NCBI RefSeq assembly: GCF_900129425.1
Contig: NZ_LT670817.1
Location: forward strand, 4,216,001-4,280,000
DNA from: Bradyrhizobium erythrophlei
Lineage (GTDB): Bacteria; Pseudomonadota; Alphaproteobacteria; Rhizobiales; Xanthobacteraceae
DNA: 64,000 bases
Reading direction: 5' to 3'
Positions 50,656-59,979 of this stretch are shown here, piece after piece. How positions within the stretch are numbered: the first letter of the stretch is position 1; each line of letters opens with the position of its first letter. A program made the position numbers and the translations under genes. The notes under the pieces were generated by a model, which had not been told where the DNA came from, did not search any database, and worked only from the letters and a program-made list of their open reading frames with translations.

Positions 50656-50760
50656 AAATGAGCGCTACCTGTGAATCGGCGTGATGGGGTGGACGGCCCC
50701 CGACGGCATCGAGTGTGCCAGAGTGAGTTCGTTGCATATCTCACTAGAAGGGGACCGTCG

Positions 50761-51801
50761 ATGGAACAGATTAGCCGAATTGGGATGGATACGTCGAAAC
50801 GCTTCTTCCAACTTCACGGGGTGAATGCGGCCGAGACGGTGGTTTTGCGCAAGAAGCTGAGGCGCAAGGAGATGGTCGGGTTTTTCGAGAAGATTGCGCC
50901 GACGGTAGTTGGGATCGAAGCCTGCGGCGCTTCCCATCATTGGGCGCGGCTCTTGCAGTCATTCGGCCATACGGTGAAGCTGATCCCGGCTCAACTGGTT
51001 AAGCCGTATGTAAAGCGCGGCAAGAACGATATGGCCGATGCAGAGGCGCTATGCGAGGCGATGAGCCGGCCAACCATGCGTTTTGTGCCGATAAAGACGG
51101 CCGACCAACAAGCAGCCCTGATGCTGGTCGGCCTACGCGATCGGCTTATCCGCAATCGCACGCAGCTGTCTAACGCCATCCGCGGCTATGCCGCCGAGTT
51201 CGGGCTCACTGCCGCCAACGGGTTGGCGAACCTTCGTCCGCTGCTCGAACGCATTCAAGCCGATGAGGGCGTGCCCGACCTGGCGTGTGAGTTGTTCGCG
51301 GCCCAAGCCGAAGAGTATGCTCAGCTTGAGGAGCAAATCGCCGAGATCTCCGCCAAACTCATGGCCTGGCACAAGGCTGACGAATGCAGCCGACGTCTCG
51401 CCAAGATCCCTGGTATCGGCCCGATCGGAGCGGCATTGCTGATGATGAAGACCCCGGCGCCGGAGCTATTCCGGTCAGGGCGCCAGTTCGCGGCCTGGAT
51501 CGGATTGACGCCGAGGGACCATTCTACGGCCGGTAAGGTCAAGCTCGGCGTCATCACGCGGGCCGGCGATGAAGCTTTGCGCGCCGTGCTGGTGTCGGGG
51601 GCAACCGCCGTAATCAAGCATGCCGTTGGCTGCAAAGGACGCGCGTCGCCCTGGCTCATCGACCTTCTCAAGCGCAAGCCGCCTAAGCTGGCTGCCGTAG
51701 CGTTGGCCAACAAGTTGGCTCGCATCGCATGGAAGCTGATGGTCACAGGCGAAGCCTACGCGGCGACATCGACGCCTATTGCTTCGGCGGCCGCGGTGTA
51801 A
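50761..51801 (+). CDS. IS110-family (IS1111 group) transposase
   Basis: 346 residues from the ATG at 50761. The N-terminal RuvC-like DEDD domain has GMDTSKRFFQLHGV (first Asp), VGIEACGASHHWARLL (Glu) and KRGKNDMADAEALCEA (the paired Asp motif). The C-terminal transposase_20 domain has LAKIPGIGPIGAALLM and FAAWIGLTPRDHSTAGK with the conserved serine region VSGATAV nearby. It appears intact. Such transposases use an element-encoded guide RNA for target recognition in characterised members. Confidence 0.93.
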   Translation: MEQISRIGMDTSKRFFQLHGVNAAETVVLRKKLRRKEMVGFFEKIAPTVVGIEACGASHHWARLLQSFGHTVKLIPAQLVKPYVKRGKNDMADAEALCEAMSRPTMRFVPIKTADQQAALMLVGLRDRLIRNRTQLSNAIRGYAAEFGLTAANGLANLRPLLERIQADEGVPDLACELFAAQAEEYAQLEEQIAEISAKLMAWHKADECSRRLAKIPGIGPIGAALLMMKTPAPELFRSGRQFAAWIGLTPRDHSTAGKVKLGVITRAGDEALRAVLVSGATAVIKHAVGCKGRASPWLIDLLKRKPPKLAAVALANKLARIAWKLMVTGEAYAATSTPIASAAAV

Positions 51802-52067
51802 GAATCAGCCAGACACGGGGAGCAACTTAACTGCAACCGTGCCGAGCCGATGTCAGAACTTGCAAGGAGACGAGCAGATGGTGTGATCGATCGATCCTAG
51901 ACGTGAGACAATCCGTGGACCCCACTGGCCGCAAAGGTCGCCGGCGTGTCTGGAGCTCACGTCGCGGAAACCATCTTGGCCAGCGTTCATATGCGAGCGC
52001 GCCAACAGGCCGGACATATGGACGCAAGCGCTCTGATCAAATCTATGCAACGACAGTCTTGCAAGGA
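51802..52067 (+). ncRNA. candidate bridge-RNA region of the IS1111 element
   Basis: The stretch between the transposase stop and the right sub-terminal repeat has no convincing ORF. In IS1111-group elements the structured guide (bridge) RNA is encoded at the right end, so it is the expected location. I have not folded it; the exact ends and loops are unknown. Confidence 0.4.
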
Positions 52068-52209
52068 GGGGGCCGTCCACATATGGGGTCCCGGCGCCGA
52101 TCGGCACGCTAAGCTATTGATCCACACGGCGGTGGAGGGGGCATTGTTGGACGCCTATTCAGATTCGGTCCCACCTGGTACGATTCCTTTGGGTTGAGGA
52201 GCGGGCTAA

Positions 52210-53058
52210 GTGGCTGCAAACGGCATCGATGCGAGCAGGGGAGGCACCGACTGGACGGCCGGCGAGGTAGCCGTGCTGCTGGGCAGCTATTTTTTGATGC
52301 TGGCTGACGAGCTTGCCGGGCGTCCCTACAGCAAGAAGGAGCAGTTTCTCGGCGTCATGAAATTGATCGGTCGGTCGAAGGGATCGGTCGAATTCAAGCA
52401 CCAGAACGTATCGGCGGTTCTTGACGAGATCGGACTGCCGTGGATCCAGGGCTACAAGCCACGGGACCACTATCAGGACTCGCTGGCGGAAGCCGTAGGG
52501 CAACACCTAATTCAGCACCCGGACCTCCTGAACCTGGCAAAGCCCGGCGCCATCAAGATCCCTGCTGAAAGCAACATCCTGGTGGCGCCGCCGCTGCTCA
52601 ACAGCGATCCGGAGAGCCGCCCGGCGGGCATCCGGCGCCTGATCGGGAAGTTCGATCCGGCAGCCAGGGATGAGCGCAACCGGGCGCTCGGCAAGGCCGG
52701 CGAGGAGTTCGTGGTCGGGTTCGAGCGCCGCCGGCTGGAGCGCGCGGGCCGTGACGACCTGGCCAGGAATGTCCGCTGGGTGTCCGACCTCGACGGGGAT
52801 GGCTACGGCTACGACGTGCAGTCATTCGAGACCGACGGCGAGGAGCGCCTGCTGGAGATCAAGACCACCTGCGGCAACGAACGGACGCCGTTCTGGATGA
52901 GCAAGCGGGAATGCGACGTTGCCGCCGAGAAGGGCGACACCTACCGGGTCCGACGGGTATTCCACTTCCGCAACCAGGTGCAGATGTTCGACATCGCGCC
53001 GCCGCTGGAAACCCGGCTGTTGCTGACGCCGGCGACGTTCATGGCGGCGCCGAGGTAG
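52210..53058 (+). CDS. DUF3883 domain protein
   Basis: 282 residues from a GTG at 52210 behind gaggag. The N-terminal third (EVAVLLGSYFLMLADELAGR then PYSKKEQFLGVMKLIGRSKG) resembles the DNA-binding-like region of restriction-associated proteins; the C-terminal part (LGKAGEEFVVGFERRRLERA, GYGYDVQSFETDGEERLLEI and KTTCGNERTPFWMSKRECDV) is DUF3883, a domain with a restriction-endonuclease-like core: the Glu-Ile-Lys in LLEIKTT and the preceding Asp in GYDV fit a PD-(D/E)xK arrangement. DUF3883 is frequent in defence systems. It stands alone next to an IS1111 element. Confidence 0.75.
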   Translation: MAANGIDASRGGTDWTAGEVAVLLGSYFLMLADELAGRPYSKKEQFLGVMKLIGRSKGSVEFKHQNVSAVLDEIGLPWIQGYKPRDHYQDSLAEAVGQHLIQHPDLLNLAKPGAIKIPAESNILVAPPLLNSDPESRPAGIRRLIGKFDPAARDERNRALGKAGEEFVVGFERRRLERAGRDDLARNVRWVSDLDGDGYGYDVQSFETDGEERLLEIKTTCGNERTPFWMSKRECDVAAEKGDTYRVRRVFHFRNQVQMFDIAPPLETRLLLTPATFMAAPR

Positions 53059-53694
53059 CTAGGAGCGCAGGATTCAGGCCCAAGCAAGCAACCCCATCCG
53101 CGCCGGGGCCTGTGCCGGCCTTGATGACTTGGTGTGACGCTGCAGCAAACAACCGCATGACGGGTAGTGCAGGAATCCTCCGATCGGAATGCAGGAATCA
53201 ACCAACCACGACAGTTTTGCACGTGGCACCACGTCCAACGGGGCCGGGTGGTTCGCATAAGTTCTCTTATCCGAATCTCGGGCAGTCCGAATATCCCGGG
53301 CCAAGACTCCATTTGGGCTTAAACAGACTCGATTCGACCTTACGGGCACATCTGGAGGGGATTGCAGACCAAATGTCGGATTCGCATAAGGTATATTATG
53401 GAATATATTTATCAGTATATATTTCAATTACTTGCGTGAACCTCATTCTAAATTACGCGAGTATCGTGCTGTCCTGGAGCTGCGGACAGATGGCTCACCG
53501 CAGATCACAGTTTGGTTCTTGTAGCGCGGGTCGCGCGCCGCGGCTCGTCCCCGCGATCAGCTTAAAGGCGGCGATGTTGCCGCCGTGCCCGGACACTGCA
53601 ATAAGCCCGTCGCAAGATGGCAGATGACCCGGCGGGGTCGGGTCCGTATAGGATAGCCGCTCGCAAGAACAATAATCTGAAGGGAGATAACAAG
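53059..53694. other. intergenic stretch without a recognisable gene
   Basis: About 640 bases, with an AT-rich patch at 53390-53460 (ggtatattatggaatatatttatcag) unlike the surroundings, probably the promoter region for the TRAP operon or foreign DNA. No ORF or RNA gene can be supported. Confidence 0.5.
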
Positions 53695-54714
53695 ATGAGC
53701 TTTTCACGACGCACGCTGCTCAAGGCATCGGCGGCCTCGGCGGTTTTGGGCGGTATCGGCGCGCCTTATGTCGCGCGCGCCCAGGCGGCCGAATTTTCCT
53801 ATAAATATGCCAACAATGCCCCGGACTCGCATCCGATGAATGTGCGCGCCAAGGAAATGTCGGAAGCGATCAAGATCGAGACCAACGGGCGCTTCGATCT
53901 GCAGGTTTTCCCGAACAACCAGCTCGGCTCCGACACCGATATGCTGAGCCAGATCCGCTCCGGCGGCATCGAATTCTTCACGCTTTCGGGGTTGATCCTG
54001 GCCACGCTGGTTCCGGCCGCGTCGATCAACGGCATCGGCTTTGCTTTCCCGGATTACGCCACGGTGTGGAAGGCCATGGACGGCGATCTCGGTGCCTATG
54101 TGCGCGGCGAAATCGCCAAAGCCAATCTCGTCGCCATGGACAAGATCTGGGACAACGGCTTTCGCCAGACCACGTCCTCGAGCAAGCCGATCAACAGCCC
54201 CGACGACTACAAGGGCTTCAAGATCCGCGTGCCGGTCTCGCCGCTGTGGACCTCGATGTTCAAGGCGTTCGATGCTTCGCCGGCCTCGATCAATTTCAGC
54301 GAGGTCTATTCGGCGCTGCAGACCAAGATCGTCGAAGGTCAGGAAAATCCGCTGGCGCTGATCTCGACGGCGAAACTGTACGAAGTGCAGAAGTACTGCT
54401 CGCTCACCAATCACATGTGGGACGGATTCTGGTTCCTCGCCAATCGCCGCGCCTGGGAGAAGGTACCGGAAGATGTGCGCGCGATCGTCGCCAAAAACAT
54501 CAACGCGGCCGCTTTGAAGGAGCGCAGCGATACCGAGGAGTTGAATGGGAGCCTGCGCGGAGAACTCGCGGGCAAGGGGCTGGTGTTCAACCAGCCGGAT
54601 GTCGCGCCGTTCCGCGAGAAACTGCGTTCGGCTGGGTTCTATTCCGAATGGAAGGGAAAATACGGCGATCAGGCGTGGGCGCTTTTGGAAAAATCCGTCG
54701 GCAAACTGTCGTAA
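53695..54714 (+). CDS. TRAP transporter substrate-binding protein (DctP family)
   Basis: 339 residues from the ATG at 53695, preceded by aagggagataacaag. A twin-arginine leader (FSRRTLLKASAASAVLGGIG) indicates export in folded form. The binding domain shows YKYANNAPDSHPMNVRAKEM, FPNNQLGSDTDMLSQIRSGG and IRVPVSPLWTSMFKAFDASP, with the conserved arginine of FKIRVP that clamps a carboxylate. It delivers an organic acid to the fused DctQM protein downstream. The acyl-CoA synthetase following in the same operon suggests the ligand is a carboxylic acid activated after uptake (inference). Confidence 0.93.
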   Translation: MSFSRRTLLKASAASAVLGGIGAPYVARAQAAEFSYKYANNAPDSHPMNVRAKEMSEAIKIETNGRFDLQVFPNNQLGSDTDMLSQIRSGGIEFFTLSGLILATLVPAASINGIGFAFPDYATVWKAMDGDLGAYVRGEIAKANLVAMDKIWDNGFRQTTSSSKPINSPDDYKGFKIRVPVSPLWTSMFKAFDASPASINFSEVYSALQTKIVEGQENPLALISTAKLYEVQKYCSLTNHMWDGFWFLANRRAWEKVPEDVRAIVAKNINAAALKERSDTEELNGSLRGELAGKGLVFNQPDVAPFREKLRSAGFYSEWKGKYGDQAWALLEKSVGKLS

Positions 54715-54735
54715 CGGACAGCCCAAGGCACCGTC

Positions 54736-56616
54736 ATGGCTCACGCCGAACTCACGCAAGCGGCGGCCGGTCAGGCGACCTCCCCTCGCCGCCGTTCGCT
54801 TGCGGGCTCGCTCGAATCCTCGCTCGCGATGCTGGTTGAAATTCCGGCGGCGATCCTGGTCGTCGCTGAAATCGTTATCCTGTTCGCCGGCGTGGTGTCG
54901 CGTTATGGGCTGCACAGCCCGCTGATCTGGTCGGATGAATTGGCCTCGATCCTGTTCCTCTGGCTGGCGATGCTGGGGGCGGCGGTGGCGTTTCGCCGAT
55001 CCGAGCACATGCGGATGACGGCGGTCGTTGCCAGCGCGAAACCGACGATGCGGGCCTATCTCGACGTCGTCGCGACCTGCGCCGCGCTGGCGTTTCTGCT
55101 GCTGATCGCGTGGCCGTCCTATCAGTACGCCTACGAGGAAAGCTTTATCACCACGCCGGCGCTGCAGATTGCCAACACCTGGCGCGCCGCCGCGTTGCCG
55201 GTCGGCATCGGCCTGATGGCGCTGTTTGCGTTTTTGCGGCTGGCCCGGGCCGGCGATATCAAGATCGTGCTGGGCGCGGTGTTGTCGGTTGCCTTGCTGA
55301 TGGCCGTGTTCTGGTTGGCGCAGCCATGGCTGCGCCAGCTCGGTAACATCAACCTCATCATCTTTTTTGTCGGCGTGGCCGGCTTCTGTGTCTTCGCCGG
55401 CGTGCCCATCGCCTTCGGGTTCGGACTGGCCATCTTCGGATATCTCGCGCTGACCACGCATACGCCGCTGATGGTGCTGGTCGGCCGGATGGACGAAGGC
55501 ATGAGCCACCTGATCCTGCTGTCGGTGCCGCTGTTCGTGTTCCTCGGTCTTTTGATCGAGATGACCGGCATGGCGCGCGCCATGGTGGCGTTTCTGGCCA
55601 GTTTGCTCGGCCATGTCCGCGGCGGGCTGCATTACGTGCTGGTCGGCGCGATGTATTTGGTATCGGGCATTTCGGGCTCGAAGGCCGCCGATATGGCGGC
55701 GGTGGCGCCGGTACTGTTTCCGGAAATGAAGGCGCGCGGGGCAAAACCCGGCGATCTCGTCGCCCTGCTCGCAGCTACCGGGGCGCAGACCGAAACCATT
55801 CCGCCCAGCCTGGTGCTGATTACCATCGGTTCGGTGACCGGGGTTTCGATTTCGGCGCTGTTCACTGGCGGCCTGCTGCCGGGCGTGGTGCTGGCGATCA
55901 CGCTGTCGGCGCTGGTGTGGTGGCGCTATCGCGGCGAGGATCTTAGCCACGTCAAGAAAGCCAGCGGCGGCGAGATCGTCCGTTCCTTTGTGATCGCCCT
56001 GCCCGCGCTGGCATTGCCGTTCGTGATCCGTGCCGCGGTGGTCGAGGGGGTGGCGACCGCGACCGAGGTTTCCACCATCGGCATTGTCTATGGCCTCGTC
56101 GTCGGCCTGCTGGTCTATCGCCGCTTCGATTGGCGGCGGCTGTTGCCGATGCTGATCGAGACGGCATGCCTGTCGGGGGCGATCCTGATGATCATCGGCA
56201 CCGCGACCGGCATGGCCTGGGGGCTGACCCAGTCCGGCTTTTCGCGGGCGCTCGCCGCAGCCATGACCGGCCTGCCCGGCGGCTCGGCGGCCTTTATCGC
56301 GGTATCGATCGTCGCGTTCATGATCCTGGGCAGCGTGCTCGAGGGCATTCCGGCGATCGTGCTGTTCGGCCCGCTGCTGTTTCCGATCGCCCGGGCGGTC
56401 GGCGTCCACGAGGTCCATTACGCGATGATCATCATCCTCGCCATGGGCATCGGACTGTTCGCGCCGCCGTTCGGAGTAGGCTATTATGCGGCCTGCGCCA
56501 TCGGGCGCGTCGAACCCGCTGAGGGCATCAGGCCGATCTGGGGTTACCTGCTGGCGCTGCTGATCGGTTTGATTGTCGTGGCGATCTTTCCGTGGATCTC
56601 GATCGGATTCCTCTAA
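54736..56616 (+). CDS. TRAP transporter fused DctQM membrane protein
   Basis: A 626-residue fusion. The first roughly 190 residues are the small DctQ subunit (four spans, including WSDELASILFLWLAMLGAAV and FRRSEHMRM), and the remainder is DctM with about twelve spans (GVAGFCVFAGVPIAFGFGLA, GSKAADMAAVAPVLFPEMKA, GAQTETIPPSLVLITIGSVT). It begins 21 bases after the DctP gene and is followed 21 bases later by the synthetase, so the three are one operon. Uptake is driven by a sodium or proton gradient. Confidence 0.93.
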   Translation: MAHAELTQAAAGQATSPRRRSLAGSLESSLAMLVEIPAAILVVAEIVILFAGVVSRYGLHSPLIWSDELASILFLWLAMLGAAVAFRRSEHMRMTAVVASAKPTMRAYLDVVATCAALAFLLLIAWPSYQYAYEESFITTPALQIANTWRAAALPVGIGLMALFAFLRLARAGDIKIVLGAVLSVALLMAVFWLAQPWLRQLGNINLIIFFVGVAGFCVFAGVPIAFGFGLAIFGYLALTTHTPLMVLVGRMDEGMSHLILLSVPLFVFLGLLIEMTGMARAMVAFLASLLGHVRGGLHYVLVGAMYLVSGISGSKAADMAAVAPVLFPEMKARGAKPGDLVALLAATGAQTETIPPSLVLITIGSVTGVSISALFTGGLLPGVVLAITLSALVWWRYRGEDLSHVKKASGGEIVRSFVIALPALALPFVIRAAVVEGVATATEVSTIGIVYGLVVGLLVYRRFDWRRLLPMLIETACLSGAILMIIGTATGMAWGLTQSGFSRALAAAMTGLPGGSAAFIAVSIVAFMILGSVLEGIPAIVLFGPLLFPIARAVGVHEVHYAMIIILAMGIGLFAPPFGVGYYAACAIGRVEPAEGIRPIWGYLLALLIGLIVVAIFPWISIGFL

Positions 56617-56637
56617 AGCGAAGATGGGAGCTGGCCG

Positions 56638-58287
56638 ATGAATGGGACCCAAAACCAATACAACGTCGGTTTGGACAAGACGGCGGCCAATTTTGTCGCG
56701 CTGACGCCGCTGAGCTTCCTGGCGCGCACCGCCGCCGTTTACCCCGATCATATCAGCGCCGTTTACGAGGGCCGCGCCTTTACCTGGGCGGAGACCTATG
56801 CGCGGTGCCGGCGGTTTGCCTCGTACCTTGCGGGCCGCGACATCGGGTGTGGCGACACCGTCGCGGCGATGCTGCCGAATATTCCTGCGATGAACGAGCT
56901 GCATTTTGCGGTCCCGATGGCCGGCGCCGTGCTCAACGCGCTCAACATCCGGCTTGATGCCGCCTCGATCGCCTTTCAGCTCGACCACGGCGGCGCCAAA
57001 ATCATCCTGGTCGACCCGGAATTTTCGGGCGTGATCGAGGAGGCGCTGACGCTGATGAAGGGCGAAAGGCCGTTCGTCATCGACGTCGACGATCAGGCTT
57101 ACGCCGGCGGAAAACGCATCGGCGAACTCGAATACGAGGCCGCGCTGGCGCAAGGCGACCCCGGCTTTGCCGCAAGATTCCCGGAGAACGAATGGGACGC
57201 CATTGCGCTCAGCTATACCTCGGGGACCACGGGCAATCCCAAGGGCGTGGTGACCCACCATCGCGGCGCCTATCTGAACGCCGTCAGCAACATCCTTGCC
57301 GCCGATCTCGGCCAGCATCCGGTCTATCTATGGACCCTACCTATGTACCACTGCAACGGCTGGTGCTTTCCTTGGACCATCGCGGCAACCGCCGGCGTCA
57401 ATGTCTGCCTGCGCAAGGTCGATCCCGCAAAGATCTTCGAGCTGATCCCGAAACACGGCGTCACCCATATGTGCGGCGCGCCGATCGTCTACAACATGCT
57501 GATCAATGCGCCGGAGGCGCCGAAGGGAGCGGCCGTGCGGCCGATTGCCGGGCTGATTGCCGGCGCAGCACCGCCGGTGGCCGTGCTGGAGGGCGCCGAA
57601 CGCATCGGCATCACGCTGACCCATGTTTATGGCCTGACCGAAGTCTATGGCCCGGCATCGGTCTGCGCGGAGCAGCCGGGCTGGGATGAGTTGCCCGCCG
57701 ATCAGCGCGCGCACCTCAAGCGCCGGCAAGGCGTGCCCTACCCGCTGCAGGAAGCCGTCACCGTGATCGATCCCGAAACCATGCACGAGGTACCGCGCGA
57801 CGGCGAAACCATCGGCGAGGTGATGTTCCGCGGCAACATCGTGATGAAGGGTTATTTCAAGAACGAGAAAGCCACCCGCGAAGCCTTTGCCGGCGGCTGG
57901 TTTCACACCGGCGATCTCGGCGTGCTCGACGAGCACGGCTATGTCATCATCAAGGATCGCTCGAAAGACATCATCATCTCCGGCGGCGAGAACATCAGTT
58001 CGGTAGAGGTCGAGGACGTCCTCTACAAACACCCCGCGATCCTGTTTGCCGCCGTGGTGGCAAAGCCCGATTCAAAATGGGGCGAAGTACCTTGCGCCTT
58101 CGTCGAACTGAAAGACAACGCACGCGCCACCGAAGCCGAGATCATCGCGTTCTGCCGGGATCAGATGCCGGGCTTCAAGACCCCGAAGGCCGTGGTGTTC
58201 GGCATCATCCCGAAGACATCCACGGGGAAAATTCAAAAGTTCCTGCTGCGCGATCAGGTTCATTCGGCGAAAGCGATTTCGGTGTGA
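56638..58287 (+). CDS. acyl-CoA synthetase (AMP-forming)
   Basis: A 549-residue ANL-superfamily ligase: the phosphate loop SYTSGTTGNPKGVV, the ATP motif YGLTEVYGPA, GWFHTGDLG, the hinge KDRSKDIIISGGENISSVEV and the C-terminal catalytic lysine in TSTGKIQKF. It resembles the subgroup annotated as medium-chain or 3-methylmercaptopropionyl-CoA ligases. It forms an acyl-CoA from the acid imported by the preceding TRAP system (inference). A closely related second copy, missing its N-terminal part and interrupted, follows at 58288-61377. Confidence 0.93.
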   Translation: MNGTQNQYNVGLDKTAANFVALTPLSFLARTAAVYPDHISAVYEGRAFTWAETYARCRRFASYLAGRDIGCGDTVAAMLPNIPAMNELHFAVPMAGAVLNALNIRLDAASIAFQLDHGGAKIILVDPEFSGVIEEALTLMKGERPFVIDVDDQAYAGGKRIGELEYEAALAQGDPGFAARFPENEWDAIALSYTSGTTGNPKGVVTHHRGAYLNAVSNILAADLGQHPVYLWTLPMYHCNGWCFPWTIAATAGVNVCLRKVDPAKIFELIPKHGVTHMCGAPIVYNMLINAPEAPKGAAVRPIAGLIAGAAPPVAVLEGAERIGITLTHVYGLTEVYGPASVCAEQPGWDELPADQRAHLKRRQGVPYPLQEAVTVIDPETMHEVPRDGETIGEVMFRGNIVMKGYFKNEKATREAFAGGWFHTGDLGVLDEHGYVIIKDRSKDIIISGGENISSVEVEDVLYKHPAILFAAVVAKPDSKWGEVPCAFVELKDNARATEAEIIAFCRDQMPGFKTPKAVVFGIIPKTSTGKIQKFLLRDQVHSAKAISV

Positions 58288-58369
58288 CCCATCATTCGCG
58301 GCGCCTACTCAACGCCGTCAGCAACATCCTCGCGTTTCCTCTCGTTATATTCGTCCCGCTTCTTTTCCA

Positions 58370-59545
58370 CTATAGCGCCTTAACCAGCTCTATGAATCGC
58401 CGTTGTCTGATCTCACGTTGGCCGGTTTGCGCCGTGCCGCGAGCCGCAGCCTTTTTATATTCTCTCACGGCTACCGCTAATTTGCGGTCAGCTGGCAATT
58501 GTGCTCGGTCAGGCAGATATGCCGCCAACCTCAGCAGCTTTTGCAGCAGGCTATCGGATGAACTGTCCTCGAGCAAATCGGATACAATCAGCGACGTGAT
58601 CATAGTATAGAAATGTGGTTGGTCGGTCGCCAACATAGTATCGCCCAAGTCCGACGTTTTGTAGCACTCAGCCAGAAAACCAAAGCATTTTTGCAAGGTT
58701 TTCATTTCGCCTCTTGAGATCGACTTATCTTTATCGCCTTCCTCCTCCTGACCGTCCTTGCTCGTGATAAAGCGCTTGAGAACCGAACGTGGTTCGCGAT
58801 GCTCCCTCGTGCGACAAAACAAGACTATTTCAAGAAGCCGTTCCCACATGCGATCGACAACTTGATTGCCAAACTCTAGATTTGCAATGAATGAAAGATG
58901 GCCGAGAACTCGCGTGAAAGCAGATCGACGCTTCTTGTAAAATACATCCTCTCCGCGCTTTTGCTCTATGGCAATCAATAGTAGAGCGCTCCGAAGTAGT
59001 TTGTTTTCTTTTCCAATGGCCTTAACGATGTCAAAGCGGTTTACTTTGACGCCATGCTGATTGATGTCCACAAACAAGTTGATGATTTCATCAAGTGATG
59101 TCTCATCATCTAATGTTATCTCGATGGTGGGGATCGCATACTCGCGAAAATTGCGAACGACATCAGGGGTGAGTTCAGCAAACCGCTTTTCCGTTCCTTC
59201 ATAAAGAATTGGAAAGCTGACTGTGTTGCGCACCCGGCGATCAGAGAAATAACTCCAAACTCCATCCACCTTCATGTCGTCACGTGCGTTGCCGACAAAC
59301 AGCAGCAGACTTTCGAGGCGCTGCTTTCCGTCCAAAATGTTGTAGGTGTATCTTGAGCCGCGCGCCTCCTTGTATAGAAAAATTGCTGGAATCGGTCGGC
59401 CGGCTATCATGTTTTTCATCAGTTCCTGCCGCGCCGGTAATTTCCAAACATGTCCGCGCTGGAACGGGGGAATGAGATTAATTTTTTTCTCGTTGAAATA
59501 CCCTATTAGCTGATCGAGCTTCATTTCAGAGTTGCGATAATCCAT
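58370..59545 (-). CDS. DUF262 (GmrS/ParB-like) domain protein
   Basis: 391 residues from the ATG at 59545 (a GTG at 59554 is possible). The N-terminal DUF262 signature is clear: LIPPFQRGHVWKLPARQEL, IAGRPIPAIFLYK and YNILDGKQRLESLLLF, with the DGxQR motif that in GmrSD and BrxU-type proteins forms the nucleotide-dependent nuclease-like site. The remainder is helical. DUF262 proteins are frequent in phage defence, alone or with DUF1524; no DUF1524 His-Asn-Asn motif is visible here, so the protein would be a short, single-domain type. An inverted repeat lies upstream at 59587-59607. Confidence 0.8.
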   Translation of the reverse strand: MDYRNSEMKLDQLIGYFNEKKINLIPPFQRGHVWKLPARQELMKNMIAGRPIPAIFLYKEARGSRYTYNILDGKQRLESLLLFVGNARDDMKVDGVWSYFSDRRVRNTVSFPILYEGTEKRFAELTPDVVRNFREYAIPTIEITLDDETSLDEIINLFVDINQHGVKVNRFDIVKAIGKENKLLRSALLLIAIEQKRGEDVFYKKRRSAFTRVLGHLSFIANLEFGNQVVDRMWERLLEIVLFCRTREHREPRSVLKRFITSKDGQEEEGDKDKSISRGEMKTLQKCFGFLAECYKTSDLGDTMLATDQPHFYTMITSLIVSDLLEDSSSDSLLQKLLRLAAYLPDRAQLPADRKLAVAVREYKKAAARGTAQTGQREIRQRRFIELVKAL

Positions 59546-59586
59546 TTTCCCCACATAGCGCGACGTTCGCCAGCGCCCTCCCCATC

Positions 59587-59607
59587 CTATCCTAGAATCG
59601 AGGATAG
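59587..59607. promoter_or_regulatory. inverted repeat upstream of the DUF262 gene
   Basis: ctatcct (59587-59593) and aggatag (59601-59607) are exact inverted copies with a seven-base centre, 42 bases upstream of the DUF262 start. A possible operator, perhaps for the island's XRE protein although it differs in sequence from the palindrome at 59980. Confidence 0.45.
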
Positions 59608-59732
59608 CCTACAATTTAGACGTGCGCTTTCCTAGCGATTTTTATGGATTGACCAAGTTTAAGAGCGATTGCTCCATCGTTCTCGCGTTTTCGTCGCGCC
59701 GATGTTTAAGACGGCCGCAGAAGAACGTAGCC

Positions 59733-59963
59733 TCACTTGCGCATTTCATTTTCAAACAGCCGCATTATTTCGCTTGGCATCGTGTCGAGTGCCTTGGACA
59801 ACTGCAAAACCACGGTGATCGTCGGAGATTTAAGACCTCGCTCTACCTGACTTACATATGTCCGGTGAATGCCAGAGCGGTGAGCCAACTCCTCTTGGGA
59901 GAGCGCAGCTGCCCCCCTCAGCTCTGACAAAACTTGACCGAATACGCTGTTCGCATTTTTCAC
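59733..59963 (-). CDS. XRE-family HTH regulator
   Basis: A 76-residue stand-alone Cro/CI-type protein: FGQVLSELRGAAALSQEELA then HRSGIHRTYVSQVERGLKSP, with the second helix and the RTYVSQVERG recognition helix typical of the family. The start is 17 bases from the left arm of an 11-base inverted repeat in the divergent region with the PrtN-like gene, consistent with autorepression and control of the neighbour. It is probably the regulator of the island. Confidence 0.9.
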   Translation of the reverse strand: MKNANSVFGQVLSELRGAAALSQEELAHRSGIHRTYVSQVERGLKSPTITVVLQLSKALDTMPSEIMRLFENEMRK

Positions 59964-59979
59964 CGAACGACAATGAGAA

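Larger units (their letters stand above)
50680..52095 (+). mobile_element. IS1111-group (IS110 family) element
   Basis: Sub-terminal inverted repeats gtggacggccccc (50689-50701) and gggggccgtccac (52068-52080) are exact and bracket a single IS110-type transposase plus about 290 bases of non-coding right end, the typical layout of the IS1111 group. The outer limits are approximate because these elements lack terminal repeats and target duplications. Confidence 0.8.

Noticed and set aside
53704..57318. A 1204-codon minus-strand open frame
   Set aside because: It is antisense to the DctP, DctQM and synthetase genes, is rich in Arg, Asp, His and Gln with no domain, and results from high GC at third positions of the real genes.
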